A stretch of DNA of 64,000 nucleotides from Spisula solida (taxonomy: Eukaryota; Mollusca; Bivalvia; Venerida; Mactridae). Numbering within the stretch: the first letter of the stretch is position 1; every line of letters starts with the position of its first letter. The translations under genes and the position numbers were made by a program. Of this stretch, positions 56,100 to 64,000 are shown piece after piece. Below the pieces are notes generated by a model. The model did not search any database. It was not told the DNA's origin and worked only from the letters and a program-made list of their open reading frames with translations. The DNA lies in NCBI GenBank assembly GCA_947247005.1, contig OX365945.1:10918501-10982500 (forward strand), given 5' to 3'.

Positions 56100-56890
56100 T
56101 TGTAGTTGTCAGTACTTTATTAACAAGACTACATATATATTGAGTCCATCGAATGTCAGATTGATTCAAGTTAAATGAAGCATCTCACACAACACGAGTA
56201 AACTTAACTAAAAACAGCTGAAACGGACTAGGAATTTCAATGAAAGAACCCTGTGTACTGTAGGGGTTGTGGTCATGATGGTGAACAAGTATGAAAAATA
56301 TCAAAGCAATGTCAGTGCAGTTTGAAGATAATAAAGGTTAAAAATTGTGAACATAAACTTTTAATAACATTTGCATTTCTAAGTCCAAAAGAGGGCATAA
56401 TTTCAAACAATGTTTGATAGAGTTACCTATCCCTGTGTAAGGGTTGGGGTCATGATGGTGAACAAGTATGCAAAGTACCAAAGCAATACGTCAATGCACT
56501 TTGAAGATATAGGAAGTTAAAAAAAACTATACCTAAACTTTAGCATTTGCATTTCTTTAAAAACCTGTCAGTCATTCGGACTGACAGAAACAAACAAGAC
56601 TGCGTTCAATAAACGCTTATGCCCCCTGTGGAAGCCTTGTCTATAAATAAGTCCAAAATTAGGTCAAGGTGAAGGTCAAAATGGGGTTAGGTGATACAGG
56701 TGTGTGGAGAGTGTTCATATACAACATCCATGCAAGTATAAAAGCTTTGTAGCAAGCCATATTAATGCTAGAAGAAACGGTCAATTTGGGTTAACCAGGA
56801 CGGACGGACGGACGGACGAACGGACGGACGGACGGACAGGTGAATCACTATATGCCTCCCGATCTATCGATACGGGGGCATAAAAAGTTG
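56100..56890. mobile_element. Dispersed repeat with internal duplication and (GGAC)n run
   Basis: A block with GGTCATGATGGTGAACAAGT occurs twice (about 56265 and 56450). A (GGAC)n run lies at about 56799-56838, followed by ATATGCCTCCCGATC and GGGGGCATAA. I associate this layout with a common bivalve repeat; the class is unknown. Confidence 0.6.
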
Positions 56891-58924
56891 TCTGTCCGAA
56901 CGAACATTTGTCTGTCTGAAAAAATGAAAGATAGATGTAAAGATAATGCATGTTTTTCTTAAATTGCCTATTAAATTCAGAGGTAAATAATTAAGGAATG
57001 CATTGTTAGCTTTAACACACAGCAAACAAGTGATTTCAAATAGGCCTAATTAGATAGTTTGCCTTTTTACAATGGACTTATTCAGCCCATTCAATGAGCA
57101 TATGTCAGACAGGACTTTCTGTCAAGAGAAAGGTTATTTTCATTTTACCATTAATAGTCCGGCCCGAAATCCCCGAAATTTGACCGAACCTTGCATTGGA
57201 GTATAAAGTTTTTTTCTTTGCTGATTTTAGTAGCCAAGACCTTTCAAATGGAATTTCTGACGGGTGACATTGTGTCACCCTTGAGCATTTTGAGAAAATT
57301 GGGGTAAAAGTTCCAAAATATAAACGAAACTGTGAATTTTTGGAATCGGTGAACTACATTATTATTTATAATCATATTTTATAATAAATCACATTTATAT
57401 GTAGTTATTAAGTTGCAGTTGAAGACTGCAAAATTTTAGTATCGTGCATTTATTCAAAAGGAGGTATTTTGGGGTATAACGTTAAAAAGTGCATGAAAAA
57501 GTGCGAATTTTCGGATTCGGTGGACTGTAACGTCATTAGCCAAAATATTTGGTAAATAATCGCTGTGATAGTTTTAAAGTGACTTGCGAGGAAGATATTA
57601 AACACTTTAAGCTAGGCTATGGTACAAAATGTGGTATTTTGGGGGTAAAACGTTAAAAAGTGCATTTAAAAGTGCGAATTTTCGGAATCGGTGAAATTTA
57701 ACGCCACTGGCCATTATATCTGGTAAATAATCGCTGTGGTAATTTTATAGTGACTTGCCATTAAGATATCAAACATCCTAAGCTAAGCTATTGTACAAAA
57801 TGTGGTATTTCTTTGGTAAAACATTAAATAGTACATGTATGAAGGAAACCTTTTTTTGGAATAGGTAGACCGGGTACAATGTCATGTATCTTTTCTCTGT
57901 GATAAATCAATAGAATGGTGTTAATAACCTTACAGTTTTGATATCAAACATCCTAAGTTTGGCTATTGTGCAAATGTGATAATTTGGGGTATACATTGTA
58001 ACTTCAAAATATAAAGAAAAAGGGCGAATTTTTCGAGGTGGTAGACTACACAGTCTTTTGTCGTTTTATTTCATCGTAAATCCATTTCACATGTACTTAT
58101 TAACATGTAGAGTTTAAGATATCAAACCTATGTGCAATGTTATTGAGATAAATATGATATATTGGGATAAAATGTTATAAAATATTTTATTTTTGGAATC
58201 CGTAGACTTTATTGCCCTTAGATATTTATATGATATGTGTCCCAGGTCATAGAAAAGACTATTCTAGCTGTGTGTAAGTTACATCATAGAACTATTACTA
58301 GCAATGCCCAACATAACTAGTATGTGTTATCCCCTATAGACCAGGAGATGATGCTGTGCAAGGCAAATATAGATTTCAATAGAGCCTGTAATGAGTTTTC
58401 CGTAGTGCTGAGTACCCAAAACTAATAAATCAATAGCAGCAGAATGACTACTGGTATACCAGGCCGTGTTTTGTCACCCTCATAGAACCTGGAATACCTA
58501 TTCACAGCAATGTAAGGTATCATATAGAGCATAGTATGGCTATTCTATGCAGTGTTTAATGCCATATAAAGTCTCGAATGACAGTTTTAGACATCACAAA
58601 ACAAGGCGAAACTGTGCCAGGTAGAGTCAGAACATCCCAAATAGATCAAGGAATGGCTGTTCACAACAGTACAAGGTTACTAATCCAAACGATCATATCA
58701 CTGGCACTCGACCAGACAAACAACTCTATAAATGGCATTGGCCTATAATCTATACGTTTTTGGTCAGTGGGTCATACATATCAATGTCAGTCAGTTGTAC
58801 CCTATAAAGTTAATAAAGTGTATTTTATATAATTAGTACCCTATAGAGCAACAAAGAGCAGTTCCAAACTACGTTGGGTACCAATTAAAGAAAGGAATGG
58901 CTGTTTCAGGTCATGTATGTGTCC

Positions 58925-58985
58925 GAATTAAGCAAGGAATCGAGACGTCCCGGGTTCGACCCCACTCTGCACCATTGCTTAATTT
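58925..58985 (+). mobile_element. SINE remnant (B box)
   Basis: CGTCCCGGGTTCGACCCCAC is a perfect B-box-type segment; the A box is not clear. Truncated. Confidence 0.5.
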
Positions 58986-59754
58986 GTCTGAGCAAGAATA
59001 ACCCACAATGCCTACTCGACGAAGGTGTGAATTGGTACTTGTGATGATGTGCATGTTCGATATTTCTTGACGCCATATCTCGATTTTGGCGCACGCATAA
59101 CCCTAACCCTCCACAGGGAGACTGGAACGCAAGTATCCTTAGGTAGCCCAATGAATGTCAAAGGGTGGCTGAACGGCTGAATTTCTGAAAGTGGCCCTGC
59201 AAAACTCGGTAACGTTTTAACTTTAAATGTCAAATGTACCGTTTGATACCCTATAGATTTACTAATGGCTGCGTCCAGTAGTATTGGAATGACTCTGTCA
59301 GGCAATATATAACTAGGGATGGCGTGACAGGTAATGTATAACCCTTATAATTTCTGAAATAATCATTGTCATGCTTCCAACAGTATTAGGTAACCCTTTT
59401 AGGTCATAAATTGCTATGCTATCCTTTGGAGCTGGGAAAAGATGTGTTACATACCCCGTAAAGCAATGACTGTGTCTGATAGTATTTGCTATCTAATAGA
59501 GCAGTGTTAGGTACCACAGAATGCATGTGCCTAAAAGTGTCAGGTGGCCCGTGGGCTCCAGGAATAAACACTATATAAAAATGTAGTTTATGTTCGGTAG
59601 ATTGTAAAACAAGTTCTTTCAACTCATATTAATTAATCACGCTCGGTGACTAATTCTTGGTGTTATTCATCGCTACGGTGGTATGAGAGAGAAACCAGCG
59701 TCCCATGTATGCTAAGTATCTATATATGCAAGGGAATTACTCCATGGTAGCATT

Positions 59755-59845
59755 TTAAATCGTGGTATGACCAGGCCTGGGATTGAGCCTGGGGCATCCC
59801 GCAATCGAAGCAAACGCTCTACCACTAGACTATCGAGGAGTGACT
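59755..59845 (-). mobile_element. tRNA-derived SINE head, minus strand
   Basis: On the minus strand TAGTCTAGTGGTAGAGCG (A box) and GGCTCAATCCCAGG (B box) are in order and well spaced. Too degenerate in the acceptor stem to be called a functional tRNA. Confidence 0.7.
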
Positions 59846-61346
59846 GTACACAGCAGTATAAAGTATCGATAGCGCTAGGGGGGACTGTCATGCAGGGTTA
59901 CGTACGTATAGATCCAGGAATTGCTGAGTCAGGTACCACAAAGAGAAACAAATTGCTGTGTCAGGAAATCAAAAGTATCCAATACCATGAGATAAGCAGC
60001 AGTGGCATTTACCCAATCAGATGAGGAATGGCTGGTGGTGGTGATTACTTTAAATGGCTATGTACAGGTTTACATTTTTTCTGGCATGGCTTTATTAAAT
60101 GGTTGTCAAAGCTCAGTAGGTCTTAGATTGTTTGTACTCATAGGATATTGAATGGTGGACTCACTGTTGGTTTTAATACCCTACTTGGCCTAGCAAGCTT
60201 GTACTCAGTGGTGGTGAGTACTCTATAGGGCATGACTTGGGATGCATGTATTTGGTTCTAATGGGTACCTCGTATGTTCAATAATGGTAAATTTGGTGTT
60301 GATGAATAATACAAAATAATAATAAGGCCGGAAATGGCTTTATGTAGTAAAATCTGACTTGTCCGTAGATTCAAAATTTCATATAATGTTAGTGATGTTT
60401 TACCCCAATACATCGCATTTAGCTTAAAGCATAGATAACTTGAACTGCATGATGATATGTACCTCTCACCGTGATTTACTACCAAGTTAAATTAATTATA
60501 ACAGTGTAGTAAACATATTCCCAGAAATGATACTTTTCGTGACAATTGTGTATGTTCAATCCTAAAATTATATATTTTTTATAGATCATACTATAATAAT
60601 TACAATTGTAATTACCAAATAAAATGAACCATGACATAGAAATCTATCAGTTCCAAAATTTCCACTTTCCGTTATATTCTTTAGTGTTTACCCCCAACAT
60701 TCCACATTTTGAACCAAAGCCTAGCTTAAGGTGATCGCAAGTCACTACTAAACTATCACAGCGATTATTTACCAAATATAATGGCCAGTGACGTTAAATT
60801 TCACCGATTCCGAAAATTTGCACTTTTAAATGCACTTTTTAACGTTTTACCCCCAAAATACCACATTTTGTACCATGGCCTAGCTTAAGGTGTTTAATAT
60901 CTTCATCGCAAGTCCCTTTATAACTATCACAGCGATTATTTACCAAATATAATGGCTAATGACGTTATAATCCACCGATTCCGAAAATTCACACTTTTCT
61001 ATGCACTTTTTAACGTTTTACCCCAAAATACCTCCTTTTGCATAAATGGACGTCACTCTAATTTTGCATTCTTCAACTGCAACTTAATAACTACATATAA
61101 ATGTGATTTATTAAAAAATATTATTATAAATAACAATGTAGTTCACCGATTCCAAAAATTCGCAGTTTCGTTTATATTTTGGAACTTTTATCCCAATTTT
61201 CTCAAAATGCTCAAGGGTGACACAATGTCACCCGTCAGAAATTCCATTTGAAAGGTCTTGTCTACTGAAATCAACAAAGAAAAAAACTTTATACTCCAAT
61301 GCAAGGTATATTGGGTTTGGGGCCGGACTATAAATATCAAACATCT

Positions 61347-62579
61347 TTAACCACTTCTGTGCCACGGGGCCTATTTGGCCTATTTTTGTTTACTACGTTG
61401 AGTGCCAACGGGCCTATTTGTCCTATTTTTATATGAACTTAAGGAACCTGGAAATATTACATCTAGACATCGTAATAAAGGGTTAAGATGAAAACAAGTA
61501 AGGGTCAAAACATTATGACGTCATTTCCGGTGGAATTCGGACATGACGTCATGCGTCTGGCGACGTTAATATTGGCGCCATTTCGCGGATCGCGCATCAA
61601 AAGTGACCACCGAAAAGGTGATTAATTATGCAGTTAATAGACTGTTGCACAAAAATAAACTATTTACAATAGTTGAAAAATGATAATTCTTCAGTCTGAT
61701 TGCAAAAGTAATTAAATATTCCTGTTTGATACTCAGTAATTATGGTACGAAATTTGCGTGATTTTCACATCATTTTGACACAGGATATCGTTAATTAAGC
61801 ATAAACTATTGATATAATCATGATCTATATAGCTTAGTTTTCTACTACTGAAAATTTAGTACAATTCCATTCAATAATTAGCAAATGACTGTATATTTTG
61901 TAATACTTGTATACACACAAGACGTGTTATTTTTCAACGCAACGTTGCTTGACGTCAAACCAATTAACTCGACATCTTTAATGATATATAGGGCTCGATA
62001 TTGTTGAAATGTATGTTGTAAATTGTCTACTATCATACATGTTCTATATAACATTGCACCCCTTTATCACGAACTTGACCCGCGGGCAAAATAACACACA
62101 GAAAGGCCCAACCATGGCGTTTCCGGTGTTGAGCACATTTATGAATAAATTATATCTGTCCTCACATACTGCGTCATATTTTCTTCCAAAATAGTTATAT
62201 ATATATGATCCGAACCCATGATAAGACATCTATGGTGAACTATTTACAGGGTTTGAGGAGCGCATATTGTGTGTAACTATTCATGTTGATTTTTCACTGG
62301 AAACATTTTTTTGAAAAACTTACTTTAGATAAAATATTGCATTAAAATATGGATATTCGTAAGATTAAACTAAGTCAGCCTAATATCATTTTGTTCATTT
62401 TTTGTGTGTTTAAACTAAAATATACATATCTTGAATGCATACACAGCCCTTTAATTATCGTCTAATTACGTTGTAACGTGCGCTATACCGCGCAGTTTTT
62501 TGAACGTCGATATAATGACGTCAACTTGTTTACGTCAAAACAGGTTTGGCACTGTGGACGTCGGCAGCGAAAGGGTTAA
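61347..62579. mobile_element. TTAA-flanked piggyBac-like non-autonomous element
   Basis: TTAA at both edges; inner ends AACCACTTCTGTGCCAC (left) and, read inward from the right, AACCCTTTCGCTGCCGACG. A CCCTTT-C-(N)TGCC style terminus and TTAA fit piggyBac-like transposons. 1.2 kb, no transposase ORF. The motif GCC(A/T)..GGGCCTATTTG.CCTATTTTT is repeated at the left end (about 61375 and 61423). Confidence 0.75.
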
Positions 62580-63128
62580 ACTAAATCACATTTTCGTGTT
62601 TAAAAGACCCGTCGCAAATCGTCAAAACTAAAAAAATTCAGACTGGATGAACGTCGCGAAAATTCCGGAATCCGTACCGTGTACTACGGGTTTTATCCGC
62701 ATCCAAAAAATAATAAGTTTTCGCGATCTTCATTCCGCAGAAAATTGTTACAGTTTTGACGATTTCGGAGGGATTCTTGTTGCATCTCGACAAGGATTTG
62801 CCGAAATACATTCGAGATTTATTCTTTACAAAAGTCTTCAACTTTGATGTGGGAATATTACCGTCCAGACTCAAAATCTCCGTCGGTCAAACGGTCCGAC
62901 ATTCAGTCAAATTTTGCCAGACCAAAACATTTTTTGTCGGTCAGGACCGACGGTTTTCACGATGCCTGGAATAATGTCGATGTCATCTTCATACGTAATT
63001 TCGAGACAAACACCGGCGATATTCGTTATCGTCTGCCAATCATCCACAATAAAAAAAATACGATCGGCAGTCAGAAAATAGGGTCGGTCGGGCCACCGGA
63101 AACAGAACTGTTTTTTTTAGGCCTTAGT
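62580..63128. repeat. Dispersed repeat segment with GGTCGGTCGGGCCACC
   Basis: 63063-63128 is the reverse complement of the 55953-56020 segment. The 62640-62990 part has CGGTCAGGACCGACGG and TTTTCACGATGCCTGG, resembling the right end of the 55061-55808 element. Overlapping open frames here share no gene-like content. Confidence 0.55.
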
Positions 63129-63498
63129 AATTTCACTTTTTGTCGAGCAAAAAATGTACTGCAAAAATGTTTGTTTTTTTCTTTCATAAGCTCAAAACCT
63201 ACCCGCCCGCGGACGCTTAACATAATTCCAATTTGGAATGGCCTTATTCTACTAAAAACATGACTAGAACTGCCACAGAGCGACGATTGATACCTGTAAA
63301 TACCGCTTCATGGTTCATACACAATTCTCACACCCAACTTTAAGGACTTTTCAAGGTTATTTCAAGGTAGAATTTGTATTTTCAAGGCATTTTTTTGAAC
63401 ATTTACCAAGGAACGGTTTTGACTCTTTGTGCTGCATAAGTATGATAATTATTGTCATCACAACAACTGCTTAGGCTAAAACCAAGTAACATGTCTCA
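63129..63498. other. Non-coding flank
   Basis: AT-rich sequence between the dispersed repeat and the 145-bp array. Nothing identified. Confidence 0.6.
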
Positions 63499-64000
63499 TA
63501 AATCATAGAAAAACCTTGTGTAGTCACTAGAGGTCAAAATTTTGAATTAATCTTTATGAAACTTGGTCACAATGATCATCCTTACAAAATCTAGGTCAAG
63601 TTCGATATTGGGTCATCCGGGGTCAAAAACTAGGTCACAAGGTTAAATCATAGAAAAACCTTGTGTAGTCACTAGAGGTCAAAATTTTGAATTAATCTTT
63701 ATGAAACTTGGTCACAATGATCATCTCAACAAAATGTAGGTCAAGTTCGATATTGGGTTATCTGGGGTCAAAAACTAGGTCACAAGGTCAAATCATAGAA
63801 AAACCTTGCGTAGTCACTAGAGGTCACAGTTTTGACCTGATCGTTACGAAACTTGTTTACAATGATCATAACAACAAAATCTAGGTCAAGTTTGATATTG
63901 GGTCATCTTGGGTCAAAAACTAGGTCACATTGTCAAATAAAAAACCTTGCATAGTCACTAGAGGTCACAATTTTGGTCTAATCTTTATGAAACTCGGTCA
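63499..64000. repeat. 145-bp tandem repeat, runs off the window
   Basis: Units start near 63501, 63646, 63791 and about 63935, beginning AATCATAGAAAAACCTTG and containing TTTATGAAACTTGGTCACAA and GGTCAAAAACTAGGTCACA. At least 3.4 copies. Confidence 0.95.

Larger units (their letters stand above)
58250..60520. repeat. Degenerate internal tandem repeats of the foldback element
   Basis: Recurring fragments CCCTATAGAG, GGAATGGCTGT and TGTCAGGTACCA at irregular 40-70-bp spacing indicate an old decayed minisatellite within the element. Confidence 0.55.
57157..61328. mobile_element. 4.2-kb foldback-type DNA element with repeat-built arms
   Basis: The left end (TA)GTCCGGCCCGAAATC and right end GGGGCCGGAC(TA) are inverted, with TA on both sides. 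Inverted identity runs deep: CTTGCATTGGAGTATAAAGT, GACGGGTGACATTGTGTCAC and TTTTCGGAATCGGTGAA on the left all recur inverted on the right. Both arms consist of units of about 172 bp (left phase marks near 57341, 57513, 57684, 57858, 58035, 58195; right near 60644, 60803, 60973, 61144). The middle (about 58250-60520) has degenerate CCCTATAGAG..GGAATGGCTGTGTCAGG units and two SINE remnants. No transposase ORF, so non-autonomous; Tc1/mariner-type TA duplication is only inferred. Confidence 0.85.

Noticed and set aside
59100..59118. Telomere-like CCCTAACCCT
   Set aside because: Only two units, inside a decayed transposon.
59755..59845. Functional tRNA gene on the minus strand
   Set aside because: A and B boxes are good, but no matching acceptor stem was found; a SINE head is the better reading.
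62638..63263. Overlapping ORFs on both strands near 62.7-63.2 kb
   Set aside because: They lie in dispersed repeat sequence and show no domain or splice-supported structure.

Overview
The window looks like nuclear DNA of a lophotrochozoan animal, most probably a bivalve mollusc. It is AT-rich, has spliced genes with GT..AG introns of up to 11 kb, and is dense in short inverted-repeat transposons (MITEs), tRNA-derived SINEs and minisatellites. Several repeats (the 145-bp unit near position 63,500, the (GGAC)n-tailed repeat near 56,800, the TACTGTA-ended MITEs) are of kinds I associate with bivalve genomes. The species call is inference. There are no bacterial-type operons, rRNA genes or CRISPR arrays.

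Positions 349-34,854 (+) hold most of a KIF26/VAB-8-family kinesin. I assembled it by hand from 11 phase-consistent exons: seven for the motor domain, one 3-kb tail exon, two conserved C-terminal exons and a proposed short last exon. The N-terminal exons lie left of the window. The motor keeps a GX4GKS P-loop but has lost the usual switch I and switch II signatures, as expected for this atypical, microtubule-binding, probably non-hydrolysing family. The introns hold minisatellites (19, 64, 31 and 18 bp units), SINEs and several MITE families.

Positions 42,290-52,583 (-) hold the most unusual object: a gene whose 7.1-kb exon encodes about 2,367 residues of almost pure Lys/Gly repeat (modal 20-residue unit about 60% Lys, 30% Gly). 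It splices in phase to three small exons that encode a complete six-cysteine C-type lectin-like domain. A furin-like RRKR site lies between the two parts. The first exon(s), presumably with a signal peptide, were not found. A very large polycationic, possibly extracellular (matrix, adhesive, mucus or defence) lectin-tailed protein is the best reading. Each of its three introns carries one MITE.

Positions 52,600-64,000 are a transposon graveyard with no recognisable gene: a 1-kb TA-flanked element, a 0.75-kb element with a 9-bp target-site duplication, a 4.2-kb foldback-type element whose arms are made of about 172-bp repeats, a 1.2-kb TTAA-flanked piggyBac-like element right beside it, and a 145-bp tandem repeat that runs off the right edge.

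All exon structures and element boundaries were read by eye, without alignment software, RNA data or database searches.
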